Of a DNA stretch of 64,000 nt, positions 1-6,814 are shown piece after piece (within the stretch, counting starts at the first letter, position 1; each line of letters begins with the position of its first letter). Source of the stretch: Virgibacillus doumboii (GTDB lineage Bacteria > Bacillota > Bacilli > Bacillales > Amphibacillaceae); the NCBI RefSeq assembly GCF_902806455.1, contig NZ_CADCWQ010000001.1:992001-1056000 (forward strand). Reading direction: 5' to 3'. The position numbers and the translations under genes were made by a program. Below the pieces are notes generated by a model. That model had not been told where the DNA came from, did not search any database, and worked only from the letters and a program-made list of their open reading frames with translations.

Positions 1-259
1 TATTAAAAGTTTCTATCAATCAATCATAGGCGATATGGGTGTTGCTGCTGAGGAAGCTAACCGGATGGTTGAAAATTCGGGGATTCTTCGTCAACAGGTC
101 AATAACCAGCGGATGTCTGTCAGTTCTGTGTCACTGGATGAGGAAATGTCCAATATGATCAAGTTTCAGCATGCATACAATGCGGCTGCGCGAAGTATGA
201 CAGCAGTTGATGAGATGCTCAATCGCGTTATTAATAATATGGGAATAGTAGGAAGGTAG
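1..259 (+). CDS. flgK: Flagellar hook-associated protein 1 (FlgK), C-terminal end
   Basis: This is the 3' end of a gene that begins before the window; the frame is open from base 2. The last residues have the usual heptad-rich C-terminal helix of FlgK: NQRMSVSSVSLDEEMSNMI, then FQHAYNAAARSM, and an ending close to MLNRVINNMGIVGR. FlgK forms the first hook-filament junction ring outside the cell. It lies 9 bp before flgL, as in B. subtilis, which supports the identity. Only about 85 codons are visible, so nothing can be said about its start or control. Confidence 0.93.
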   Translation, partial: IKSFYQSIIGDMGVAAEEANRMVENSGILRQQVNNQRMSVSSVSLDEEMSNMIKFQHAYNAAARSMTAVDEMLNRVINNMGIVGR

Positions 260-268
260 GTAGTATTT

Positions 269-1186
269 ATGCGAATTACGCAAAGTATGCTTTCGAATAA
301 TATGCTTCGAAATCTTTCAAACAGTTATTCCAAAATGAATACGTATATGGAGCAATTATCTACAGGTAAAAAAATTAACCGTCCTTCCGATGATCCGGTA
401 ATTGCAATGAAAGGTATGGGCTATCGAACACAGCTTACAGAAGTTCAACAATATCAACGCAATACAAACGAGATGCATAATTGGATGGACAACTCGGATG
501 CTGCACTTGATAAAGCTACCCAGGCACTGCAGAAATTACGTGAACTCGCAGTGCAGGCAAGTAATGACACGTATGATGAAGAACAGCGTGAAAGTATTAT
601 GGAAGAGGCTGAGCAACTGAAACAGCATCTAATTGACATTGCCAATACAAATGTGAATGGTAAATATATTTTTAACGGTACAGATACAGATGCAGCACCA
701 ATTTCTGTAGACGAAAACGGTGATATTACAAAAATTGGAATCAATTCAAATCCGGTAATGATTGAAGTTTCAAATGGAACGAAATTGAAAGCGAATGTTG
801 ACGCTGGCGAGGTATTCGCTGGTGATTCCAGTAACGACAGTGCTAATGACGTATCAAATATGTTTGATGAAATTGATGATTTTATTGCAGCACTTGGTTC
901 TGATAAACGGGAAGAAATTGAGAATAGTATCGGAACGCTTGATGCAAATATTGACAATGTCATTAACGCCCGTGCTGATCTTGGAGCACGCATGAATCGA
1001 CTGGATTTAATCGAGAACCGGCTTGGCGAGCAGGAAGTCATTGCTACCAAGACAATGTCCGAAAATGAAGATATCGATTATGAGAAAGTAATAACAGAGT
1101 TGATTACACAAGAAAGTTTACACCGTGCTGCATTATCAGCAGGATCGAGAATTATTCAGCCAACATTGGTGGACTTTCTACGTTAA
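269..1186 (+). CDS. flgL: Flagellar hook-associated protein 3 (FlgL)
   Basis: FlgL is the second hook-filament junction protein, exported through the flagellar type III apparatus. The 305-residue product has a flagellin-like N-terminal helix (MRITQSMLSNNMLRNL, then the LSTGKKINRPSDDP turn typical of flagellins and FlgL). It also has a flagellin-like C-terminal helix ending SAGSRIIQPTLVDFLR. The middle (about residues 140-225) is the variable surface domain. Length is normal for Bacillaceae FlgL. A ribosome site (AGGTAGG) precedes the ATG. It follows flgK by 9 bp and is presumably in the same operon. Confidence 0.95.
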   Translation: MRITQSMLSNNMLRNLSNSYSKMNTYMEQLSTGKKINRPSDDPVIAMKGMGYRTQLTEVQQYQRNTNEMHNWMDNSDAALDKATQALQKLRELAVQASNDTYDEEQRESIMEEAEQLKQHLIDIANTNVNGKYIFNGTDTDAAPISVDENGDITKIGINSNPVMIEVSNGTKLKANVDAGEVFAGDSSNDSANDVSNMFDEIDDFIAALGSDKREEIENSIGTLDANIDNVINARADLGARMNRLDLIENRLGEQEVIATKTMSENEDIDYEKVITELITQESLHRAALSAGSRIIQPTLVDFLR

Positions 1187-1196
1187 TAACCATACC

Positions 1197-1229
1197 AGCC
1201 CTGGCCACAATTGGTACAGGGCTTATTTT
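1197..1229 (+). terminator. Hairpin between flgL and yviE
   Basis: AGCCCTG at 1197-1203 pairs with CAGGGCT at 1217-1223, followed by TATTTT. The T-tract is short, so this may be a weak or partial terminator between the flgKL transcript and the yviE-fliW-csrA genes. Confidence 0.4.
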
Positions 1230-1246
1230 GAATAAGGATTGATACG

Positions 1247-1819
1247 ATGCAGTTACCGCAAATCCGAATGGAATCACAAATGGCAAAAATTCAGATACAG
1301 CAGCAGTCAGGTAAACAGCAAATTCAGCAGCCCGAAGCCAAATTGTCAATCAGGCAACCAGAAGCGGACCTTACAATCAATACTACACCTTCCAAGCTGG
1401 ATATTAATCAGACACAGGCCTGGGAGGATATGAATCTGATGCATGTTTTTAAATTGATTGATAAGTTTGCGAACGAAGGCCGGCAGGGGGCTATGGAAGG
1501 AATTGCGCGTCGTGCGCAGGAAGGTCAGCAGCTTATGAAAATTGAGAACAAAGGGAATCCAATCGTAAGTCAGGCAGTTTCAAATGCCTTTGATCAGAAA
1601 AAACAATTGGGTATCAAATTTATTCCATCGACGTTCGCGGTTAAAACGAATTACCAGCCTTCTGAAGTACAAATCGAAGTGAAGGTGAACGAACCAGTCA
1701 TTGATGCAAAACCGCAAAAACCTATTATAAGTTACACGCCAGGCGGAGTGACAACAAGTATAAAGCAATATCAGGATTTGCAAATAGATTTTGTTCACTT
1801 ATTTTCCAAGTCAATTTAA
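1247..1819 (+). CDS. yviE: DUF6470 family protein (YviE-like)
   Basis: The 190-residue protein has no catalytic motif I can recognise. It opens with a stretch rich in glutamine and repeated short basic-hydrophobic units (IQQQ, IQQPEAKLSIRQPEADL, then LDINQTQAWEDM). A moderately conserved body and a VQIEVKVNEPVIDAKPQKP segment follow. Position between flgL and fliW matches YviE of B. subtilis, a conserved flagellar-locus protein of unknown function. The start ATG has AAGGATTGAT upstream. The family call rests on gene order and general sequence character; the function is unknown. Confidence 0.8.
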   Translation: MQLPQIRMESQMAKIQIQQQSGKQQIQQPEAKLSIRQPEADLTINTTPSKLDINQTQAWEDMNLMHVFKLIDKFANEGRQGAMEGIARRAQEGQQLMKIENKGNPIVSQAVSNAFDQKKQLGIKFIPSTFAVKTNYQPSEVQIEVKVNEPVIDAKPQKPIISYTPGGVTTSIKQYQDLQIDFVHLFSKSI

Positions 1820-1840
1820 GAAAGGAAGTTTAAAATAAGC

Positions 1841-2290
1841 ATGATTATACAGACAAAATATTTAGGTGAAATGGAAATAGAAGAAAGCAACGCTATTAAA
1901 TTTCCATCAGGATTGCCGGGTTTTATTGATGAAACTGATTTTGTATTGTTGGGTTTGCCCGGAAACCCTATTTTTAAGGTTTTGCAGTCAACCCGAACTC
2001 CGAATCTCGCATTTATAGCTGCAAATCCGTACCACTTTTATGAGGACTATGTAATTGATTTGGATGACAGTATTATTGAAAATCTGCAAATCAGAAATGA
2101 TAAGGAAGTGGTCGTTTTAACAATCGTGACGTTAAAAGATCCATTTGAAAACAGTACAATGAATTTGAAAGCGCCAATTATTATAAACTCGCAAAAACAG
2201 CGGGGAAAGCAATATATTTTGAATGTCGATCACTATTCATCGCAAGCTGCAATTGCTCCAACAAAATCCTCCTTAGAGAAAGGGGAATAA
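1841..2290 (+). CDS. fliW: Flagellar assembly factor FliW
   Basis: FliW is a cytoplasmic 149-residue protein that binds both flagellin and CsrA. When flagellin is secreted, FliW is released, sequesters CsrA and so relieves translational repression of hag. Family features are visible at the N-terminus ([22 protein letters not shown]) and in the [11 protein letters not shown] segment. It ends 2 bp before csrA, and the csrA ribosome site lies in the 3' end of fliW, so the partners are translationally coupled. The flagellin gene they control in B. subtilis is not in its usual place here. Confidence 0.95.
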   Translation: MIIQTKYLGEMEIEESNAIKFPSGLPGFIDETDFVLLGLPGNPIFKVLQSTRTPNLAFIAANPYHFYEDYVIDLDDSIIENLQIRNDKEVVVLTIVTLKDPFENSTMNLKAPIIINSQKQRGKQYILNVDHYSSQAAIAPTKSSLEKGE

Positions 2291-2292
2291 AA

Positions 2293-2517
2293 ATGCTGGT
2301 ACTTACAAGAAAACAGAATGAATCAATCCAAATCGGTGATGATATTGAGATTAAAGTGCTGGCTGTCGAAGGAGACCAGATAAAGCTTGGGATTGATGCT
2401 CCGAAATCAGTGGATATCCACCGCAAGGAAATTTATCTTGATATTCAGAAACAAAACAACGAAGCTGCCAGTGTTTCCTTGGATGTATTGGATTTACTGA
2501 AAAATAACAAGGAATAA
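2293..2517 (+). CDS. csrA: Carbon storage regulator CsrA (translational repressor)
   Basis: CsrA is a small dimeric RNA-binding protein that blocks ribosome sites containing GGA motifs. In Bacillus its known target is hag mRNA and its antagonist is FliW. The 74-residue product shows the signature start [20 protein letters not shown], the ...[22 protein letters not shown] core with the conserved arginine-containing C-terminal strand, and a helical tail. A GAGAAAGGGG ribosome site overlaps the end of fliW. Downstream, the next gene is flaG rather than hag. Confidence 0.96.
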   Translation: MLVLTRKQNESIQIGDDIEIKVLAVEGDQIKLGIDAPKSVDIHRKEIYLDIQKQNNEAASVSLDVLDLLKNNKE

Positions 2518-2546
2518 AGTTACTTGCAATTATTTCCTTAAACCCT

Positions 2547-2573
2547 TAACAATCCCCACTTTTTTGCCGATAT
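2547..2573 (+). promoter_or_regulatory. Sigma-D-type flagellar promoter for flaG-fliD-fliS-fliT
   Basis: TAAC at 2547-2550 (one mismatch to the sigma-D -35 TAAA), a 15-bp spacer, then a perfect GCCGATAT -10 at 2566-2573. The flaG start lies 38 bp further on. The B. subtilis sigma-D consensus is TAAA-N14-16-GCCGATAT, so this is a strong match. It implies that these late genes need the motility sigma factor. Confidence 0.85.
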
Positions 2574-2611
2574 AAATAAAAAATCATATGGTATGAGGAG
2601 TTGCTTGGGCA

Positions 2612-2962
2612 ATGAAGTTAGAAAACACACTAACAGGTACTCAACCCTTGCAAAATGAACAGTACAACAGGCAAATGACAACTGCAAAGGAAAAAGTGGC
2701 CGAGAAAGAAAATGAATTACAAAATGAGGAATTAATCAATACTGACAAGATTAAAACAGTAGTGGACAAGTTAAACGAATTCACAGAACCACTGCGAACC
2801 AATCTCAGGTTTGAGTTTCATGAAAAATTGGAAGAATACTATGTCACCGTTGTCAATCCAATGACAGATGAAGTAATAAAAGAAATCCCGCCAAAGAAAA
2901 TGCTTGATATGTATGCGGCAATGGCAGAGTTTATGGGGATTCTGGTAGATGAAAAGATTTAA
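2612..2962 (+). CDS. flaG: Flagellar protein FlaG (YvyC-like)
   Basis: The 116-residue protein has a low-complexity, charged N-terminal third and the conserved FlaG domain in the second half: VDKLNEFTEPLRTNLRFEFHEKLEEYYV, then VIKEIPPKKMLDMYAAM. FlaG proteins influence filament length; the mechanism is poorly understood. It is the first gene after the sigma-D-type promoter and lies 15 bp before fliD. The GGAG ribosome site is about 13 bp from the ATG. Confidence 0.9.
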   Translation: MKLENTLTGTQPLQNEQYNRQMTTAKEKVAEKENELQNEELINTDKIKTVVDKLNEFTEPLRTNLRFEFHEKLEEYYVTVVNPMTDEVIKEIPPKKMLDMYAAMAEFMGILVDEKI

Positions 2963-2977
2963 AAGGAGTTGTAAGTT

Positions 2978-4528
2978 ATGCGAATAGGCGGCCTGGCTAC
3001 AGGAATGGACATCGACAAGATGGTTAATAAGCTGATGAAAGCAGAGCGGATGCCCCTTCAACGGATGGAACAGGAACGTACAACGCTTACGTGGAAAAGG
3101 GATGCTTTTCGTGATGTGAACAAAAAGCTGCTTGAATTGGATAACATGATTCTGAACATGAAGTTTGAGAGTACATATAACTCCAAATCGGTTAGTTCTT
3201 CGCAGGAAAGTGCTGTAACGGCGACGGGTTCTGCTGGAGCTACTAATGGAACGTATAAAATCGAAGTGGGTAAATTGGCTACATCAGCTATTAATGTAAG
3301 TGATAGTAGTTTAGGACTTAAAGTGGATAAAACTTTTAGAGCTTTAGTTGATGATGGTGAAGTTAATCAAAGTGTTCTTGATAATAAGTTTACGTTTTAC
3401 ACATACGACGAAAATGGAAACGCTAATCCACACACCTATGATATAAGTGAAGATGAAACAATAAATGATGTATTAAAGCGTATTACTGAAGATGATAACA
3501 ACGTTCGTGCTTTTTATGATGCAAATACGGAAAAAGTAATCATGGAAACTACAAGAACAGGAAATTACAATCAATCAAACGAGTTTCTTGGAGCGGAAAT
3601 AGGCTTTACCAACGATGGTACTAATTTTAAAACCGATAATGGCTTCCTCATGGGTGTTTTAAACATGAAAATGGCTGAGAAAAATGATTCAGGTAACTGG
3701 GTCGCAGTTGAAAAAGGCGGAGAAGACGCTAAATTCAAATACAATGGCCTAGACATGACCTCACACGATAACTCATACGAACTTGGAGGCGTAACTTTCC
3801 AATTTAATGATGTAACGGATGGTGCCGCAAATCTTACTGTAACAAATAATGTTGATGCCTCATTTGATCAGATCATGAAGTTTGTTGAGAAGTATAATGA
3901 GGTTGTTGAAAAGCTGAATGGAACACAGCAGGAAGAGATTTATCGGGACTATAAACCATTAACCGATAAACAAAAGGAAGCAATGTCTGAAAATGAAATA
4001 GAACTATGGGAAGAAAAAGCTAAAAGTGGTATTCTTCGCGGTGAATCAGCGATTTCTGAAGGGCTCTTTTCGATGCGTCGCAGCTGGTATGCAAATGTGG
4101 ATACCGGTGGCGATATTACTTCTTTAACTCAAGTTGGAATTACCACATCGAAAAACTATTTGGATGGTGGTAAACTGAAAGTCGATGAACAAGAACTTAA
4201 AGAGGCACTAAGGACTGATCCTGACGGTGTTCACAAGTTATTTTCCAATAATGCTGAAGGTGACAGCCGAGGGATTATCAACCGGTTGGAAGATGCCCTT
4301 GAATCCACGAAAGAGCAAATTGAACGTCGTGCTGGTGAAGGAACTGATACACTTGAGAATTATACACTTGGTAAGCGCATGAAGGATCTTAATGAACGTA
4401 TAGAAGCATTTGAAGACCGACTGGTTCGTGTAGAGAATCGATACTGGAGCCAGTTCACTCAGATGGAGAAAGCCATTCAGCGGATGAATCAGCAGTCTGC
4501 CCAATTAATGTCCCAGTTTGGCGGTTAG
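2978..4528 (+). CDS. fliD: Flagellar filament cap protein FliD (HAP2)
   Basis: FliD forms the pentameric cap that folds flagellin onto the growing filament tip. The 516-residue product has the conserved N-terminal FliD domain (MRIGGLATGMDIDKMVNKLM, then the LTWKRDAFRDVNKKL helix). The C-terminal coiled-coil domain has the ...LRTDPDGVHKLFSN... motif and the ending RVENRYWSQFTQMEKAIQRM. The middle (about residues 100-290, bases 3280-3840) looks more AT-rich and less conserved, as expected for the exposed D2/D3 domains. A good AAAGGAG ribosome site precedes the ATG. Confidence 0.96.
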   Translation: MRIGGLATGMDIDKMVNKLMKAERMPLQRMEQERTTLTWKRDAFRDVNKKLLELDNMILNMKFESTYNSKSVSSSQESAVTATGSAGATNGTYKIEVGKLATSAINVSDSSLGLKVDKTFRALVDDGEVNQSVLDNKFTFYTYDENGNANPHTYDISEDETINDVLKRITEDDNNVRAFYDANTEKVIMETTRTGNYNQSNEFLGAEIGFTNDGTNFKTDNGFLMGVLNMKMAEKNDSGNWVAVEKGGEDAKFKYNGLDMTSHDNSYELGGVTFQFNDVTDGAANLTVTNNVDASFDQIMKFVEKYNEVVEKLNGTQQEEIYRDYKPLTDKQKEAMSENEIELWEEKAKSGILRGESAISEGLFSMRRSWYANVDTGGDITSLTQVGITTSKNYLDGGKLKVDEQELKEALRTDPDGVHKLFSNNAEGDSRGIINRLEDALESTKEQIERRAGEGTDTLENYTLGKRMKDLNERIEAFEDRLVRVENRYWSQFTQMEKAIQRMNQQSAQLMSQFGG

Positions 4529-4552
4529 TAAACTTTTAAGGAGTGTTAATAT

Positions 4553-4954
4553 ATGTCAGTAAACAAACATTATCAGGCATATCAGAATAACTCAGTTAAC
4601 ACCGCATCAGGTGGAGAACTGACACTAATGTTATATAATGGCTGCATAAAATTTATTAAACAGGCAATGAAAGATATGCAAAATCAGAGCCATGAAGCAA
4701 AGAATACCAACATCCAGAAAGCACAAAATATCATTCGTGAATTAATGCTGACACTTGACCCTAAGGTTGAAATTTCACAACAAATCATGCCTTTATATGA
4801 ATATATTTTACATCAGCTGCAAGAAGGCAATATTAAAAATGATGTGGCTATACTGGAAGAAGCATTAGGTTATGTTATTGAATTCCGTGATACATGGAAA
4901 GAAGTAATCAAACAGACAAGACAAACACAATATGCACAGGGCGCCAGAGTATAA
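4553..4954 (+). CDS. fliS: Flagellar export chaperone FliS
   Basis: FliS binds the disordered C-terminus of flagellin in the cytoplasm and delivers it to the export gate. The 133-residue, all-helical product shows the family pattern: YQNNSVNTASGGELTLMLYNGCIKF near the N-terminus, then AQNIIRELMLTLD and the C-terminal FRDTWKEVIKQTRQ helix. An AAGGAGTG ribosome site precedes ATG. Its stop codon TAA overlaps the ATG of the next gene (TAATG), implying translational coupling to fliT. Confidence 0.95.
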   Translation: MSVNKHYQAYQNNSVNTASGGELTLMLYNGCIKFIKQAMKDMQNQSHEAKNTNIQKAQNIIRELMLTLDPKVEISQQIMPLYEYILHQLQEGNIKNDVAILEEALGYVIEFRDTWKEVIKQTRQTQYAQGARV

Positions 4955-5307
4955 TGAGTCAATTGCATGAAATATATGACATAACCAAAGAGCTGGAAAA
5001 AGTTCTGAATGAGAAGGTTCACGCAAAAGACCGGGACAGCATGATTGAACAGGTAAATGATTTGGTTGAACAGAGAGGTCAGTTATTAAATAAAACTTCT
5101 CCTCCGTTTACAGAAGCAGAAAAGCAGCTTGGAAAAGAACTGGTCCATTTAAACGAAAATATTCAAGTGAAAATGAACGCACTGTTTGATGATCTAAAAG
5201 TGGAAATGAAACAAGTGAAAAAACAGAAAAAATCCAATCGTACCTATTTGAATCCTTATGAAGACGTAAAATCGCTGGACGGTATGTATTTGGACAGCAA
5301 AAAATAA
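4954..5307 (+). CDS. fliT: Flagellar protein FliT (putative FliD chaperone)
   Basis: The 117-residue product is helical and strongly charged (LHEIYDITKELEKVLNE, DSMIEQVNDLVEQRGQLLNK). This fits FliT, the chaperone for FliD. The frame is open further upstream, but the ATG at 4954, which overlaps the fliS stop by one base, gives the usual family length and start. The C-terminus is basic (KQVKKQKKSNR). The gene closes the flagellar operon and is followed at once by a terminator. Identity rests mainly on position and length, because FliT sequences diverge widely. Confidence 0.82.
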   Translation: MSQLHEIYDITKELEKVLNEKVHAKDRDSMIEQVNDLVEQRGQLLNKTSPPFTEAEKQLGKELVHLNENIQVKMNALFDDLKVEMKQVKKQKKSNRTYLNPYEDVKSLDGMYLDSKK

Positions 5308-5308
5308 A

Positions 5309-5342
5309 AAGAAGCCCTTGATAAAAATTCAGGGGCTTTTTT
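5309..5342 (+). terminator. Intrinsic terminator after fliT
   Basis: AAGCCCTTGA (5312-5321) pairs with TCAGGGGCTT (5329-5338) with one G-T pair, followed by a T-tract. It ends the flaG-fliDST transcript. Confidence 0.85.
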
Positions 5343-5441
5343 ACTATTTTTCCCCCGAACTTTCCGCTCACAACGTGCGTATGTAGGCATTATAGCATTC
5401 TATCGACACATGGAAACAAATATCCACATAATAATTTTAAG

Positions 5442-5468
5442 GTTTAAGCAGGAAAAATGAGGGGGAAA
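5442..5468 (+). promoter_or_regulatory. Candidate sigma-B promoter for hpf
   Basis: GTTTAA at 5442-5447, 15 bp spacer, GGGAAA at 5463-5468. This fits the general-stress consensus GTTTAA-N12-15-GGGWAW. The B. subtilis orthologue yvyD is known to be a sigma-B target, which supports the reading. The spacer is at the long end of the usual range. Confidence 0.6.
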
Positions 5469-5477
5469 GTAGTATAA
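5448..5477 (+). promoter_or_regulatory. Candidate sigma-H promoter for hpf, overlapping the sigma-B site
   Basis: GCAGGAAAA at 5448-5456 is a perfect RNAGGAWWW -35. After 12 bp, GTAGTATAA at 5469-5477 matches RNNGAATWW with one change. The B. subtilis yvyD gene has dual sigma-B and sigma-H control, so the interleaved pair looks conserved here. Confidence 0.55.
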
Positions 5478-5510
5478 TAAATACATAAGGATGAAAGGAG
5501 GACACTTTTT

Positions 5511-6062
5511 ATGAAGTACAACATTCGTGGTGAGAATATTGAGGTGACAGGGGCAATACGTGATTACGTAGAAAAGAAAATCAGCAAGCTTGAGAGATAC
5601 TTTGATACACCGCCAACATCTGATGTACATGTAAACTTAAGTGTCTATAACGATGAACAGCGAATTGAGGTTACGATTCCAATGACTGATTTGCTGCTGC
5701 GGGCCGAGGAACAGCATATTGATCTTTATGCGGCAATTGACCTGGTAGTAGACAAATTGGAAAGGCAAATTCGTAAGTACAAAACAAAAGTTAATCGTAA
5801 ATTTAGACAGAAAGGTTCTCCGAAACACATATTTGCTGAGTTAGAAAAAGAAGCAAATAACGAAAAAAGTGAATCCGATGAAATAGAAATTGTACGAACT
5901 AAACGATTTAATTTAAAACCAATGGATTCTGAAGAAGCAGTACTGCAAATGGATATGTTAGGCCATGCATTCTATGTATTTACCAACTCCTTTTCCGGTG
6001 ATACGAACGTAGTATATCGCCGGAAAGACGGAAAATACGGATTGATTGAGCCTAACGCCTGA
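5511..6062 (+). CDS. hpf: Long-form ribosome hibernation promoting factor (HPF, YvyD)
   Basis: Long HPF binds the decoding region of resting 30S subunits and joins two 70S ribosomes into translationally silent 100S dimers. The 183-residue product has the N-terminal S30AE domain (MKYNIRGENIEVTGAIRDYVEKKISKL, residues 1 to about 100), a charged linker (about 105-125) and the C-terminal dimerisation domain. The C-terminal domain is recognisable by RTKRFNLKPMDSEEAVLQMDMLGHAFYVF and GLIEPNA. An AAAGGAGG site lies ahead of the ATG. It is transcribed separately between two terminators. Confidence 0.95.
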   Translation: MKYNIRGENIEVTGAIRDYVEKKISKLERYFDTPPTSDVHVNLSVYNDEQRIEVTIPMTDLLLRAEEQHIDLYAAIDLVVDKLERQIRKYKTKVNRKFRQKGSPKHIFAELEKEANNEKSESDEIEIVRTKRFNLKPMDSEEAVLQMDMLGHAFYVFTNSFSGDTNVVYRRKDGKYGLIEPNA

Positions 6063-6078
6063 AAATAGAAAAATAGTT

Positions 6079-6113
6079 AAAGGGCGACCCCGGTTTCGAG
6101 GGTCGCTTTTTAT
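6079..6113 (+). terminator. Intrinsic terminator after hpf
   Basis: GCGACCC (6084-6090) and GGGTCGC (6100-6106) form the stem, followed by five T. Confidence 0.88.
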
Positions 6114-6168
6114 TTTGGTGCTGTTTAAATGCTTTACTAAAAAACTCTTTTAATAATTTATCTATTTT

Positions 6169-6314
6169 TGTCGAAATTTGTAGCAGAGTTTACCAAAATT
6201 GAATTTTGGCAGTTTAAAATTACTTGTTTTTTTAATATATTTCTTAAAAACCCAGCAGAAATATACATATCCATGAAAAAATATGTCGAATAGGTTGCCA
6301 AAATTGAAAAATGG
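6169..6314 (+). promoter_or_regulatory. Duplicated element: Spo0A-like box plus CCAAAATTGAA palindrome
   Basis: Two related sites lie in the 300-bp gap before a small gene. Copy 1 has TGTCGAA (6169-6175) then CCAAAATTGAATTTTGG (6193-6209). Copy 2 has TGTCGAA (6284-6290) then CCAAAATTGAAAAATGG (6298-6314). TGTCGAA matches the Spo0A 0A-box. The 17-bp element is dyad-symmetric in copy 1 and partly in copy 2. The order is the same in both copies but spacing differs (17 and 7 bp). Which regulator would bind the palindrome is unknown. Confidence 0.45.
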
Positions 6315-6378
6315 CGATTAGCGCCTTTTGTTATTCCGTGATATAACTAAACTACACCAAACGAAAGGGGGGATTTAT

Positions 6379-6534
6379 GTGAGTGAATACAAGTATGACG
6401 AGCTGGTAAGAAGAATACAACAACATGAAGAAACCATTACACAATTAGTGGAAATCATCGCCACCACAAACCGTCGCCTTTCAGAGCTGGACAGGAAATA
6501 TAATGAACAAAAACATGCTTATGCTCTCACATAG
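6379..6534 (+). CDS. Small hypothetical coiled-coil protein (51 aa)
   Basis: I do not recognise a family. The frame is open from a TTG at 6328, but the best start is GTG at 6379, which has a strong AAAGGGGGG site (6364-6372) about 6 bp upstream. The product is short, helical and charged, with heptad-like spacing (YDELVRRIQQHEETITQLVEII, then RRLSELDRKYNEQ). A single small coiled coil is the likely structure. It is flanked by the hpf terminator region and its own strong terminator, so it is probably monocistronic. A small gene also lies between yvyD and secA in B. subtilis, but I cannot show orthology. Confidence 0.65.
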   Translation: MSEYKYDELVRRIQQHEETITQLVEIIATTNRRLSELDRKYNEQKHAYALT

Positions 6535-6599
6535 ATCTGCCCCAAGTCAGCATGAGCACTTCTACTTTCCACAACGAAGCCTCATACCTACCTCACTGA

Positions 6600-6633
6600 A
6601 AGAACAGTTCACCCCCGAACTGTTCTTTTTCTT
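6600..6633 (+). terminator. Intrinsic terminator after the small coiled-coil gene
   Basis: Perfect 9-bp stem GAACAGTTC (6602-6610) / GAACTGTTC (6617-6625) with an ACCCCC loop and a T-tract. Confidence 0.9.
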
Positions 6634-6658
6634 TGTGCCCGGTATGCTTTTCAATCAG

Positions 6659-6687
6659 TTGTCATAGGACTTAAGATAAGTTATTAT
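6659..6687 (+). promoter_or_regulatory. Sigma-A-type promoter upstream of secA
   Basis: TTGTCA (6659-6664), 17-bp spacer, TATTAT (6682-6687); both hexamers match 5 of 6. It leaves a leader of roughly 120 nt before secA. I see no conserved leader structure in that stretch. Confidence 0.55.
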
Positions 6688-6814
6688 TAATGATGGACTA
6701 TAGTAATCAATTTATGTATTTTTGTGTATATAAGATTTACTTTTTATAGGGTAGAAAGCTGACTGATTATCAGGGGCTTTCCATGTTTATCCAACAATAC
6801 GAGGAGCGTTTTAA

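Noticed and set aside
454..1050. 198-codon frame on the minus strand inside flgL
   Set aside because: Fully opposite a well-supported flagellar gene, serine-rich shadow composition, no ribosome site.
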